From contig CAWKMC010000060.1 of the NCBI GenBank assembly GCA_963850535.1, forward strand, positions 37,772 through 101,771: DNA of 64,000 nucleotides, given 5' to 3'. The stretch is from JAMXLO01 sp963850535 (GTDB taxonomy: Bacteria; Pseudomonadota; Alphaproteobacteria; Acetobacterales; Acetobacteraceae). The first letter of the stretch is position 1. Each line of letters starts with the position of its first letter. Made by a program: the position numbers and the translations under genes. Positions 54,322 to 63,290 of the stretch are shown piece after piece. Under the pieces are notes generated by a model. It was not told where the DNA came from. It saw only the letters and a list, made by a program, of their open reading frames with translations, and did not search any database.

Positions 54322-54615
54322 CTAAGCTCCGACCTCGACTTGACCTCGTTGCGGACGCGCAGGGCAGACCCTCGGCCGAAGAGGCAACAGCCGCAGATAT
54401 CGCAATATCTCCGGCTGGCCTCTGCTACCTCCGGTCTGAAGGTGGGCGCGGCGGCGAATGACGCCTAAGAACGCTTGTGCGCGCCTGCGTTGTGCGACGC
54501 GCCCGAAGACTGCGCCGTCTGCGTTCGAGTTGCTTGATGCGGAATTCAGTTCGCACGCGAAGGCCGGAGCTAAGGCGGCAAGCAAAAGCACGGCTGCGGT
54601 GACGAGGCGGATCAT
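54322..54615 (-). CDS. Small secreted hypothetical protein
   Basis: An ATG at 54615 with GGAGGA nine bases upstream opens a 97-codon frame that starts with a good signal peptide (MIRLVTAAVLLLAALAPAFA, then CELNSASSNSNADG). The rest is Arg-rich and may be out of frame after an indel, because similar small proteins (signal peptide, then CEWNKS-like) are usually about 60-80 residues long with a Pro/Thr tail. Only the first 35 residues look convincingly coding. Confidence 0.4.
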   Translation of the reverse strand: MIRLVTAAVLLLAALAPAFACELNSASSNSNADGAVFGRVAQRRRAQAFLGVIRRRAHLQTGGSRGQPEILRYLRLLPLRPRVCPARPQRGQVEVGA

Positions 54616-54891
54616 GCTCTCAATCCTCCTGTTGGCAATAGCCAGCATCGCATCAAGCCCACGCAGCCTGCAAGCCCAGCAGCTGCTCAGTCATCTTGGG
54701 CTCGCATCTTGGGCCCGCGGCGCGCGGAGCGTGGATGCCGTCACTGCAGCATTCGCTCCACTAAACCATGCGCCTCTCGAAATTTTACGGTACATAATGT
54801 TAAGACCCGATCTGCTGCACACGCACATGGTCGGCCCGGTTAGCCGTTCAGCCCTTGTAGTTCGGCCATTGGAGGGTGTCGCGGGACGCGC

Positions 54892-55176
54892 ATGAGCCAG
54901 AGTGGCCTCGACGGTGAACTGCAAGAACGGCGATTGTCGGCCATACTGGCCGCGGATGTCGCTGGCTATAGCCGCCTGATGGGCGCCGACGAAGTCGGAA
55001 CGCTCCAGGCATTGAAGGCGCATCGGCGGGTGGCGTGGACCCGGCGATCGCCAGCCATCGCGGACGGATCGTGAAGACCACGGGCGACGGCATGCTGGTG
55101 GAATTCGCGAGTGCGGTGGACGCGGTGCGCTGCGCGGTCGATGTGCAGCGGGGCATGGCAGAACGCAACGAACCCG
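54892..55176 (+). pseudogene. Class III adenylate/guanylate cyclase, 5' part (frameshifted)
   Basis: The start of a cyclase-TPR protein: QERRLSAILAADVAGYSRLM, GADEVGTLQALKAHRR. The frame breaks near 55035 and resumes as DPAIASHRGRIVKTTGDGML, VEFASAVDAVRCAVDVQRGM, then AERN. These contain the metal aspartates (AADVAGYSRL and TTGDGML). The homologous reading stops at about 55176, and the following DNA encodes the protein's next part on the opposite strand. The middle of the cyclase domain (about 40 residues) is missing. See the two following entries. Confidence 0.75.
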
Positions 55177-55588
55177 GGCAATGACGAAGGCACCGGGAAT
55201 GTGCGAAAGATCGCCGGTCAGATCGTCGGTAATGCCTTCGACCAGATAGTTGTCCGCGGCATCGCCGAAATTTTCGAACGGCAACACCACCATTGAAAGC
55301 CGCGGCAGCGCGTCGCCGGCTGTCCGCGCCACCCAAAACCAAGCGCCCGTCCCAGCGCCGAGCACTACCAGCACCGCCACCGCAGCAACGACGAGCCTCC
55401 GCACCATCCTCGTGGGTAAGCCCAACCGCACGGCACCTGCGTCATGCCGCACCCGAAAAACATGGATCGGCCGCGCAATATTCTTCGCACTGATCTCCCC
55501 GAGATCTTCGAAGCTGAACGCAAGCTTGTCCCGCACGGGATCGCGCACCGCGCGCGAGACGCAGATGCCTCCCGGCTCCGCCTGGTCC
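55177..55588 (-). pseudogene. Inverted internal segment of the same cyclase gene
   Basis: Read on the minus strand this encodes EPGGICVSRAVRDPVRDKLA, FSFEDLGEISAKNIARPIHV (end of the cyclase domain), a transmembrane helix (LVVAAVAVLVVLGAGTGAWF) and the start of the effector region (LSMVVLPFENFGDAADNYLV, EGITDDLTGDLSHIPGAFVI). In intact proteins this belongs after the 54892-55176 part and on the same strand. It therefore appears inverted in place, with flanking parts deleted. Right at its right edge is a 9-bp hairpin (55579-55606). Confidence 0.75.
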
Positions 55589-55606
55589 GATCATTTCGAC
55601 CAGGCG
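55579..55606. repeat. Fold-back hairpin at the inversion edge
   Basis: CGCCTGGTC (55579-55587) and GACCAGGCG (55598-55606) are perfect inverted repeats around a 10-base loop. The left arm belongs to the inverted cyclase segment and the right arm to the following plus-strand DNA, the arrangement expected from template switching or a chimeric join. Confidence 0.7.
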
Positions 55607-55619
55607 ATGAGCGATCTCC

Positions 55620-56490
55620 CCGCCGGGCAGGCAAGGTGGCTACGGGCGAATACGCTGAGGCAATTCCACTGATCGAGACTTCGGTGCGCCTCAATCCCGG
55701 GAGTCCGGTGATTCAGGACCGATATGCGTATCTGGCCCGTTGTGCGATCAATATTGGCCGCGACAAAGAGGGGATCGCCTGGGCCAAGCTTGCCCTTGTC
55801 GGCGATCTCACCGGATTTGAACGCAAAACTCTGCTCCTGTGGCAGGCTGCGGCCTACGCCCGCACCGGAGACCAGGAGGCCGCCAAGCGCGCGCTCGATG
55901 CGGCGCTGCGGATTAACCCCTTCGATACGGTGCGGGCACGCGCGCCCAATCGTTCCGAGACTTCGCCGGCGGATCGTGCTGTGTTCCGACGCATCCAGGA
56001 CGCTCTGCGCACCGCCGGGCTTCGCGACCACGCGGAGCCGGATGCCGATTTCGGCGTTGCATCGGACAATGCGCTGCACGAGCCGCTCAAGGGTCAGACA
56101 CCCACGACGGTGCCGGGCGCCACCACGGTGCGGACCAAAGAACTCACCGGAATGCTGGCCGAGCAAAAGCCGCTGGTAATCGATACGATGTGGCGTTCCT
56201 GGCATCTCTCTATCCCCGGCGCGGTCGGGCTGGAGGAAAGCGACGCTGGCGGCGATCTCGCAGACGCCACGCAGGACCGGGTCAGACGAAAGATGAACGA
56301 ATTAACGGCCGGCGATAAGTCTAAGCCAATCCTCGCAATGGGCTTCAACTCGGAGAATTTCGGCGGCCGCAACCTGGCGCTCCGATTGGTGGCGCTCGGC
56401 TACAAGAACGTGTTCTGGTACCGTGGCGGGCGAGAAGCGTGGGAAGTGGCGGGACTGCCGGTGGAGGAGATGCGTCCGGCAGCGTGGTAA
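55620..56490 (+). pseudogene. 3' part of cyclase-type protein: TPR and rhodanese-like domains
   Basis: The plus-strand frame resumes with TPR-like helices (ATGEYAEAIPLIETSVRLNP, YAYLARCAINIGRDKEGIAW, LLWQAAAYARTGDQEAAKRA, LDAALRINPFDTVRA) and ends with a rhodanese-like domain (ELTGMLAEQKPLVIDTMWRS, NLALRLVALGYKNVFWYRGG, REAWEVAGLPVEEMRP). In the rhodanese active-site loop (ILAMGFNSENFGGRN) the catalytic cysteine is absent, as in inactive signalling versions. Cyclase-TPR-rhodanese-like fusions are known in alphaproteobacteria. As it stands this piece lacks its start and is probably not made. Confidence 0.65.
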
Positions 56491-56784
56491 GGAAGTAAGG
56501 AATTCGCAAAGGCAAGATCATCGGCCCATGCGCCTTTTAAAATGCGCTGGATCGTGCGGACGGCTTCCCATGCGAGAGCTATCTGGTCACCGGCAACCGC
56601 GCCACGTCGAAAGGTAGAGGGTGGCGTGGCATCGCGTCTCAGAGCCCGGCTCATAGCGCCAGCGCAACCGCTGCTCTCTGCTGGCAGTCGGGCCGGTTTG
56701 ACTCTGCGCGCTGCACCCGCCAATGATCCGCGCTTCCTTCTGGACCCGCCCCGAATGGTCGCGGGTGGGAGATCCATTGGGCGA

Positions 56785-58011
56785 ATGAACGACAACAAGA
56801 AGGCCGCAAATCAAATGATTTCCGCGCTGCTACCGAACTACGCTCGTGCCGACCTCGCCTTTGAGCGGGGCGAAGGCGCCTGGCTGTGGACGGTGGACGG
56901 GCGACGACTTCTAGATTTCGGCTCGGGCATCGCCACCGCTTCGCTCGGCCATGGTCATCCGCATCTGTCCAAGGCGATCGCCGACCAGGCCGCCAAGGTG
57001 ATGCACGTATCGAACCTCTATCGCATCCCACAAGCCGAGCGGCTGGCGCAGCGGCTGGTCGATGCGACGTTTGCTGACAGCGTGTTCTTCTGCAACTCGG
57101 GCGCGGAAGCGAACGAGGGCATGATCAAGATGATGCGCCGCACGATGTACGACGCCGGCAAGGGCGAGCGCTTCCGCTTCGTCGTGTTCGAGGGCGCCTT
57201 CCACGGCCGCACGCTCGCCACGCTGGCCGCCACCGGCAACGCCAAGTACCTGGAAGGCTTTGGCCCGGTTGTCGATGGCTTCGACCAGGTGCCGTTCAAC
57301 AACATGAACGCGGTGCGCAACGCGATCGGCCCGGCAACCGCCGGCATCATCGTCGAGCCGGTCCAGGGCGAAGGTGGCGTGCGCCCAGCCGACATGCAGT
57401 TCCTGCGCGACCTGCGCGCAGTGTGCGACGAGTACGGCATCATCCTCGGCATGGACGAGGTGCAGTCGGGCATGGGTCGCACCGGCAAGCTGTTCGCGTA
57501 TGAATGGGCCGGCATCACCCCCGACGTCATGTCGGTCGCCAAGGGCATCGGCGGCGGCTTCCCACTCGGCGCAGTGCTGGCGAAGGAGCAGTTTGCCCAG
57601 GCGCTGAAGCCCGGCACGCATGGCACCACCTTCGGCGGCAATCCGCTCGCTTGTGCCGCCGGCAACGCAGTGCTCGACGTGATTCTTGCGCCCGGCTTCC
57701 TGGAGGAGGTCCAGCGCAAGGGCAGTAAGCTGCGCACCGCAATGGACGCCCTCGCACGCGAATTCCCGCAGGTCTACGAGGACGCGCGCGGCATGGGCCT
57801 GCTGCAGGGCTTGAAATGCGCGCTGCCGGTTGGCGAAGTGCAGGCCGCCTGCGCCGCCGAGGGTCTGATGGCGATCACCGCGGGCGAGAACGTGCTGCGT
57901 CTCGCACCACCTCTCGTGATCACCGATGCCGACCTTGATGACGCGATCGGCATGCTCCGTCGCGCCACACTGCGTGTGCTGCCGTCGAAGGCGAAGGAGG
58001 CGGCGAAGTGA
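56785..58011 (+). CDS. argD: Acetylornithine aminotransferase
   Basis: PLP aminotransferase making N-acetylornithine from N-acetylglutamate semialdehyde in arginine synthesis (it may also serve lysine synthesis). Signatures are LLPNYARADLAFERGEGAWL, FGSGIATASLGHGHPHLSKA, FFCNSGAEANEGMIKMMRRT, VEPVQGEGGVRPADMQFLRD, MDEVQSGMGRTGKLFAYEWA and the PLP lysine in VMSVAKGIGGGFPLGAVLA. The start is an ATG at 56785 or, as in many homologues, the ATG at 56815 (MISALLPNY). It overlaps argF by four bases. The 56491-56784 stretch upstream holds no gene I can support. Confidence 0.95.
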   Translation: MNDNKKAANQMISALLPNYARADLAFERGEGAWLWTVDGRRLLDFGSGIATASLGHGHPHLSKAIADQAAKVMHVSNLYRIPQAERLAQRLVDATFADSVFFCNSGAEANEGMIKMMRRTMYDAGKGERFRFVVFEGAFHGRTLATLAATGNAKYLEGFGPVVDGFDQVPFNNMNAVRNAIGPATAGIIVEPVQGEGGVRPADMQFLRDLRAVCDEYGIILGMDEVQSGMGRTGKLFAYEWAGITPDVMSVAKGIGGGFPLGAVLAKEQFAQALKPGTHGTTFGGNPLACAAGNAVLDVILAPGFLEEVQRKGSKLRTAMDALAREFPQVYEDARGMGLLQGLKCALPVGEVQAACAAEGLMAITAGENVLRLAPPLVITDADLDDAIGMLRRATLRVLPSKAKEAAK

Positions 58012-58973
58012 GCGCCTCGCTTCGCCGCGCCGAGCGCGCGGAGGGTCAGTCCAGCGACAGGGTTGCTGGGCTGCGCCACTTTCTCGATCTGCGCGATTTC
58101 GACACTGTCGCGCTGCGGCAGATGCTGGACGTCGCTGTCAACTACAAGCGTGCCGGCGTCTCGTCGCGACCGTTGGCAGGCAAGACGCTGGCGCTGATCT
58201 TCGAGAAGCCGTCTACCCGCACGCGTGTCTCCTTCGAGGTCGGCATGCGCCAGTTGGGCGGCGACGTCGTGGTGCTGTCTGCCCGCGACATGCAAAGCGG
58301 TCGCGGCGAGACGCCGGCCGACACCGCACGCGTGCTGTCGCGTTATGTCGATGCGATCATGTTGCGCACGGACGACGTGGCGAAGCTGCATGAGCTGGCG
58401 CATTTCGCAACCGTGCCGGTGATCAATGGCCTCACCGATACGTCGCATCCCTGCCAGCTGATGGCCGACGTGATGACCTTCGAGGAGCACCGTGGGCCGA
58501 TCGCCGGCGAGGTCGTGGCCTGGTGCGGCGACGGCAACAACGTCGCGCGAAGCTGGATCGAGGCAGCGGTACGGTTTGGCTTCACGCTGCGGTTGGCCAC
58601 GCCGGAGACACTGCGTCCTCCGGAGGACCTGCTTGCCTGGGCTCGAGCGCAGGGTGGGCGGATCGAACTGACCCATGACCCCGAGGAGGCGGTCGCCGGC
58701 GCGCGCTGCGTGGTGACCGACACCTGGGTGTCAATGGCCGACGACCCCAACACCAATCGCCACAACCAGCTGGCGCCATATCGCGTAACCCCCGCGCTGA
58801 TGGCAAAGGCGGCACCGGATGCGCTGTTCATGCATTGCCTGCCGGCGCATCGGGGTGAAGAAGTCAGCGCCGACGTGATCGACGGGCCGCAGTCGGTGGT
58901 TTTCGACGAAGCGGAGAACCGCCTGCATGCTCAGAAGGGCGTGTTGGCCTGGGTATTGGGCGCCGTCCGCTAA
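58008..58973 (+). CDS. argF: Ornithine carbamoyltransferase
   Basis: Joins ornithine and carbamoyl phosphate to citrulline. The carbamoyl-phosphate motif is EKPSTRTRVSFEVGMRQLGG, followed by RDMQSGRGETPADTARVLSR, TDTSHPCQLMADVMTFEEHR, WCGDGNNVARSWIEAAVRFG, the ornithine loop DTWVSMADD (SMADD variant) and MHCLPAHRGEEVSADVIDGP. The GTG start overlaps the argD stop, so the two genes are coupled. Confidence 0.96.
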   Translation: MSASLRRAERAEGQSSDRVAGLRHFLDLRDFDTVALRQMLDVAVNYKRAGVSSRPLAGKTLALIFEKPSTRTRVSFEVGMRQLGGDVVVLSARDMQSGRGETPADTARVLSRYVDAIMLRTDDVAKLHELAHFATVPVINGLTDTSHPCQLMADVMTFEEHRGPIAGEVVAWCGDGNNVARSWIEAAVRFGFTLRLATPETLRPPEDLLAWARAQGGRIELTHDPEEAVAGARCVVTDTWVSMADDPNTNRHNQLAPYRVTPALMAKAAPDALFMHCLPAHRGEEVSADVIDGPQSVVFDEAENRLHAQKGVLAWVLGAVR

Positions 58974-58983
58974 CTTGCGCCAA

Positions 58984-59016
58984 ACGGTCCCGCCCCTAGT
59001 GGTGGGGCGGGGCCGT
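58984..59016 (+). terminator. Strong hairpin after argF
   Basis: ACGGTCCCGCCCC (58984-58996) pairs with GGGGCGGGGCCGT (59004-59016) over 13 positions with one G-T pair, with a 7-base loop, starting 11 bases after the argF stop. There is no T-run, as is common for GC-rich terminators. Nothing else was seen in 59017-59217. Confidence 0.65.
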
Positions 59017-59217
59017 CTGCCCCTCACCGATTGCGGTGTGACAATGCACCGTTGTCGCAAGCCGGCCGCCGATTGCACGAGAAGACCACTCCGTCCTTGC
59101 CGGACCGTCGTCGCGATGAGGTGAGCAGCCTCATTCGAATGGGCGACCTGTCAAGGCCTTTGCTGCGCCGCAGCACGACCCCTTATACGGACAGAAACGG
59201 CAGGAGTGCTGACTGTC

Positions 59218-60159
59218 ATGAAGTGGTCGCGCGAGTTGCGGATCGCCCGCCGCAGCATCCGAACCGCCCTGAAGGCGGCGTCTGCGATGGCGGCGTCGAA
59301 TATCGTGGCTCCGCCAGACACACGCCATTCGGCATTGTTCGAGGAAGAGGGGTTCGGCAGCAATCCGGGGCGGTTGCGCATGCTGGTCCATCTGCCGACC
59401 GATCCGCCCCGGCGGGGTGCGCCATTGATCGTGTTGCTGCACGGCTGCGGCCAGAGCGCCGCAAGCTTCGCGGCCGAGGGCGGATGGACTGCACTTGCCA
59501 ATCGTCTGGCCGTGCCGCTGGTGCTGCCGGTGCAATCAGAGGACAACAACCAAGGGCGATGCTTCAACTGGTTTCGCCCGATGCATACCTCGCGCGGCCA
59601 AGGCGAGGCATTGTCGATCCGTCATATGATCTCCAGCGCGATCCAGCGGTTCGGCTCTGATCCCGAGCGCGTGTTCATTGCAGGACTTTCGGCGGGAGGC
59701 GCCATGGCTGCCGCATTGCTTGCGTCGTATCCCGAGGTATTTGCCGCTGGTGCTGTGTGCGCCGGTTTGCCGGTGGGAGCGGCGAACGGCCTGTCCGAGG
59801 CCTTGCGGCATATGGCAGAGGCTGGGCCGAAGCGGTCTCCCGCCGGTTGGGCCGATGAGGTGCGCCGCGCCGCGCCGAGCGGCTATCGCGGGCCATGGCC
59901 TAGGCTCTCCATCTGGCATGGCGCCGCCGATCGCGTCGTTGACCCGGAAAATGCCAGGTTGCTCGCCACGCAATGGGCCACTCTGCACGGCATTGGTCTG
60001 GAACCGACGCAAACCGAGCAGCTCGGCCGCATCAGACACGATCAGTGGCTGATGCAGGGCAGGGCAGTCGTGGAACTGTGTTCACTCGGCGCACTGGGTC
60101 ATGCCTGGCCGCCAGCAGCGGTGGAACCGATCGCCCGGTTTTGGGATATCGCAGCTTAA
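59218..60159 (+). CDS. PHB-depolymerase-family esterase (LpqC-like)
   Basis: Alpha/beta hydrolase of 313 residues of the poly(3-hydroxybutyrate) depolymerase/feruloyl esterase group. Signatures are PLIVLLHGCGQSAASFAAEG (oxyanion), FNWFRPMHTSRGQGEALSIR, the serine elbow RVFIAGLSAGGAMAAALLAS, the acid region LSIWHGAADRVVDPENARLL and the histidine in LGALGHAWPPAAVEP. There is no obvious signal peptide, so it may act on intracellular polymer or on small esters. CAGGAG lies 11 bases ahead of the ATG at 59218. Confidence 0.88.
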   Translation: MKWSRELRIARRSIRTALKAASAMAASNIVAPPDTRHSALFEEEGFGSNPGRLRMLVHLPTDPPRRGAPLIVLLHGCGQSAASFAAEGGWTALANRLAVPLVLPVQSEDNNQGRCFNWFRPMHTSRGQGEALSIRHMISSAIQRFGSDPERVFIAGLSAGGAMAAALLASYPEVFAAGAVCAGLPVGAANGLSEALRHMAEAGPKRSPAGWADEVRRAAPSGYRGPWPRLSIWHGAADRVVDPENARLLATQWATLHGIGLEPTQTEQLGRIRHDQWLMQGRAVVELCSLGALGHAWPPAAVEPIARFWDIAA

Positions 60160-60206
60160 CGCCGGCGCAACCCTATCCGAGCAGGATGGTGTCGGAGGCA
60201 GCGCGC

Positions 60207-60764
60207 ATGCCAAACGATCTCGGCACCAACGACGTCATCGTCGCGGACAACGATTCCATTATCCGTGGCATCTTGCGGTCGGTGCTGGAAGCCGAAGGAT
60301 TCACGGCGTTGTCCGCAGTGAACGGCGTCGAGGCGATCGACCTCGCCATGCGCACCCGCGCGCGGCTCATCATCCTGGATTACAAGATGCCCAGGCTCGA
60401 CGGGGTTACCAGCTGCGCGGAGATCCGCGCGCTCGACGGCTACGCCGAGGTCCCGATCCTGATCCTGACCGCGTTCGATGACGCCGCCATTCGTCAGAAG
60501 GCTGAGCGCGCCGGTGCCACGGCATTTCTGGCCAAGCCTTTCACGCCGGTCGATCTGTTACGGACGATTGCACGGCTGGTGGGGCCCTCACCTCGGAAGG
60601 GTCACGCTCCGGCGGGACTGGCGGAGCCGACGGCCGTCATCTGGAATCGGCGGCAGGAGCCGGCGCCCTTGTTCGGCGAGCCAGTCGAATTTTCCGAAGG
60701 TCGGCGCGTATTGGGTATTTGCCGTACCGATCCAGTTTCAGGACGTCATAAGCGCCTCAAGTGA
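60207..60764 (+). CDS. Single-domain response regulator with C-terminal extension
   Basis: A 185-residue protein with a CheY-like receiver (about 6-125): acidic cluster VIVADNDSIIRGILRSVLEA, phospho-Asp in LIILDYKMPRLDGVTSCAEI, Thr in PILILTAFDDAAI and Lys in TAFLAKPFTPVDLL. The last 55 residues match no DNA-binding domain. The ATG at 60207 has GGAGG eight bases ahead. It converges on, and overlaps by 27 bases, the truncated hybrid kinase, which carries an Hpt domain, so the two may be a phosphorelay pair. Confidence 0.88.
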   Translation: MPNDLGTNDVIVADNDSIIRGILRSVLEAEGFTALSAVNGVEAIDLAMRTRARLIILDYKMPRLDGVTSCAEIRALDGYAEVPILILTAFDDAAIRQKAERAGATAFLAKPFTPVDLLRTIARLVGPSPRKGHAPAGLAEPTAVIWNRRQEPAPLFGEPVEFSEGRRVLGICRTDPVSGRHKRLK

Positions 60765-61595
60765 TCGTCGGCGCCGCAGCTCGGACAAAGTCGCCAGAGC
60801 AACGCGCCTGATCTCCCTGGCGTCGGCGTTACCACTCACCAGCGCGGTTTCATACCGACTTGCAGCTTCCGCCAGTCGCCTGAAGCCCAGTGTTCCTCCG
60901 CTGCCGATAAGCTCGTGCACCGATTCAGCGAGCTCCTCGCACGAGGCCGTCACGGTGGGGTCCTCGATGCGGCGCAGCAATGCTTCGAGCCGCACTGCCA
61001 GTTGGTCGAGCAGACGCTCGACAGCGGTCTCACCCATTGTCGTGACAAGCTGGTCCATGATGTCAGGATCCATGGCAGAGACGACGTGCGACTGCGTTGC
61101 GGGTCTTCGCGCGGCGGCGCGTGCAACAACCGTAAGCAACTCCGCCTGAGTGAAAGGCTTTGCGAGGTGATCCGTCATGCCGGCGCGACGGCACTCCTCG
61201 GCATGGTGATCGAGTGCATTTGCCGTAGCCGCCACGATGGGCACGCTGCCGTGCGGTCCATCCAGCGCCCTGATGGATCGGGTCGCCTCGAGCCCGTCTA
61301 CGCCCGCCATCCGCATGTCCATCAGCACCACGTCGAAGTCTTGCGCGGCCGCGATCTGCACCGCTTCAGCACCGTCCTGTGCCTCGGTAACGTGATGCCC
61401 AGCCATGCGCAGGAATGACGCCGTCACTTCCCGGTTGATGTCGGAGTCGTCCGCCACCAGAACCTTGAGAAGACGGTCGGGTGCAGTTGTCGTGATATCA
61501 ACGCGGGTGTCGCGCTCCTCGGCCGCAGCGGGAAGCTCCAACCAGAACACGCTACCGCCAACGGGATTGTCGCGGTGGCCCATATGGCCGCCCAT
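60738..61595 (-). pseudogene. Hybrid histidine kinase remnant: end of HATPase, receiver and Hpt
   Basis: The C-terminal 285 residues of a hybrid kinase. The first residues (HRDNPVGGSVFWLELPAAAE) are the last strand of a HATPase domain, with the upstream kinase core missing. Then come a receiver (KVLVADDSDINREVTASFLR, phospho-Asp in DVVLMDMRMAGVDGLEATRS, Lys in DHLAKPFTQAELL) and an Hpt domain with its phospho-histidine in ELAESVHELIGSGGTLGFRR. The kinase sequence stops near 61620, where the integrase segment begins, so the gene was probably cut by that insertion. Confidence 0.82.
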
Positions 61596-61629
61596 CAGAT
61601 GCGGGACATCTTTGGAAGCCCTTGATCTT

Positions 61630-61758
61630 CCTATGTCCGCAGCGCTTACCGAATGAATATGATAAAAACCGGGGCACTAGCGCGGCACACTGCTGAAAGC
61701 CATTGAACGCAAGGACGCACGAGTGCATGTTCTTCTGCGGACATCGAGCGGACATAGG
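61630..61758. repeat. Inverted repeats in the integrase leader (possible recombination site)
   Basis: CCTATGTCCGC (61630-61640) and GCGGACATAGG (61748-61758) are exact inverted repeats, and a further GCGGACAT copy lies at 61737-61744. They sit between the kinase truncation and the integrase start, where integrase-binding arm or core sites are expected. Confidence 0.45.
61699..61711 (+). repeat. Direct repeat copy 1 (GCCATTGAACGCA)
   Basis: Exact 13-base direct repeat with 63444-63456, flanking the integrase gene and two small genes. It could be a short attachment-type repeat or chance; only these two copies were noticed. Confidence 0.35.
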
Positions 61759-61804
61759 GCAATGGCTAGACAGACAGTCACGCGACCCTTGGGCAGCGGA
61801 CGGC

Positions 61805-63008
61805 ATGCTGACCACGGCTCTCGTTAAACGGCTCGTGGCGGCACCACCAGCCAAGGGCAACAAGCGTCGCCCACATCGCGGCGGTGGTATGGGCGGGTTT
61901 GAACTCGTCATCACTTCCGCAGGCGCAGGCGCCTACGCCTATCGCTACAGAGACAGCAGTGGCCGCGAACGCTACTACACGATTGGTGACGCGAAAGCTT
62001 GGCCATTGGCCAAGGCCGAAACGGAATACCACAAGCTCCGTCAGCAAGTGGAGGCTGGTGGCGATCCGGCTGCCGAGCGTAAAGGCCAACGTGACGCACC
62101 CACGATTGCTGACCTCGCCGAGCGCTTCCGGCTCGAACACATGCCCAAGCTGCGCCCGACCACCCGCAAGGACTACTTGCATATCCTCGATAAGCTGATC
62201 CTGCCCGCGTTGAAGAACGTCAAGGTAAGCGGCCTGCGGCATGTCGATGTTGAACGGCTGCATAGCAAGGTTGCCGAGCGCGCACCGTACATGGCGAACC
62301 GCATGCTGGGAGTTTTATCAAAGATGCTGTCCCTCGCCGTGCGTTGGGAACTGACCAGTACCTAATCCCTGCGCCGGCGTCGAACATGCGCCCGAACACC
62401 AACGGCGGCGCTATCTGTCATCGTTGGAGATTGCCAAGCTGGCGGCTGAGTTGGATCGCTCACCCGAGCAGATCAGCGCCAACGCCATTCGGCTCATTCT
62501 GTTTACTGGCGCGCGGCGCGCTGAAGCACTGAGCGCGGAGTGGAGTCAGATCGACCTTGCGGCTGGCCTCTGGATCAAACCGGCCCGCAGCACCAAACAG
62601 AACAAGGAACATCGGGTACCATTGAACGCTCCTGCGCTTGCCCTCCTTACTAAGATGCGCGCGGAGGCGCCACCCAATCAGACGTACTTGTTTCCGTCCG
62701 GCATTGGCCACCTGATCGATATCCGCACCATGTGGGAGGCGATCTGCCGCCGGGCGAACATCCCCGACGCACGCCTGCATGATTTGCGGCATACTTTCGC
62801 AAGCACGTTGGCGACAGCTGGCCTGTCGTTACAGATCATCGGCGAGTTGCTGGGCCATGCTAAGATCACCACGACGCAAAGGTATGCGCACTTACAAGAT
62901 GATGCCGTACGTGCCGCCACCGAACGGGCTGGCAGCATCATTAGTAGTGCGCTCGACCCACCCGCCGAAGTCATGCCATTCAAAGAAGCGCGGCTATACG
63001 GGTTCTAG
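61805..63008 (+). pseudogene. Tyrosine site-specific integrase, one frameshift
   Basis: Phage/island integrase of about 400 residues. The N-terminal DNA-binding part (LTTALVKRLVAAPPAKGNKR, YRYRDSSGRERYYTIGDAKA) and core-binding part (LRPTTRKDYLHILDKLILPA) read from 61805. The frame breaks near 62355, after VRWELT, and the catalytic domain continues as NPCAGVEHAPEHQRRRYLSS. All catalytic residues are present: Arg in LFTGARRAEALSAEWS, His-x-x-Arg in HDLRHTFASTLATAG, the HxxxT-type histidine in GELLGHAKITTTQRYAHL and the tyrosine nucleophile there. One base restores an apparently active enzyme. No tRNA was found next to it. Confidence 0.88.
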
Positions 63009-63047
63009 GATTTGATCCGTCGGCGGCTTAAAGCGAGGGAAGCAAGA

Positions 63048-63290
63048 ATGGCGCAGAAGCCGAGCGAGCCGGATAATAAGGCAAGCGCGCGTCTCACAAT
63101 CATGCACATCACCACGGGTACCGGCACGCCACCGAACGTGGCGCGCACCGAGGGGCCGCGTGTCGGCCCTTGGGGCGATCCTGAGATCAGAAGGCGAGTT
63201 GCTGCCTACAAAGATGCAGCCGGGGCAGGCGCCACTGTCCATGGTGCCGTGCAGGCGGTCTGGCGCAACAACCAGGATAGAACGAGGTGA
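63048..63290 (+). CDS. Small hypothetical protein of the integrase segment
   Basis: An 80-residue polar protein (LTIMHITTGTGTPPNVARTE, DPEIRRRVAAYKDAAGAGAT, VHGAVQAVWRNNQDRTR) with no recognised domain. GAGGGA precedes the ATG at 63048, 39 bases after the integrase stop. It probably belongs to the mobile segment. The stop overlaps a GTG that opens the next small frame. Confidence 0.5.
   Translation: MAQKPSEPDNKASARLTIMHITTGTGTPPNVARTEGPRVGPWGDPEIRRRVAAYKDAAGAGATVHGAVQAVWRNNQDRTR

Noticed and set aside
59131..59567. Minus-strand frames opposite the esterase gene
   Set aside because: Shadows of the alpha/beta hydrolase; no ribosome site.
61596..61804. tRNA gene as the integrase attachment site
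   Set aside because: No tRNA cloverleaf or TTCRANY motif found on either strand between the kinase remnant and the integrase.
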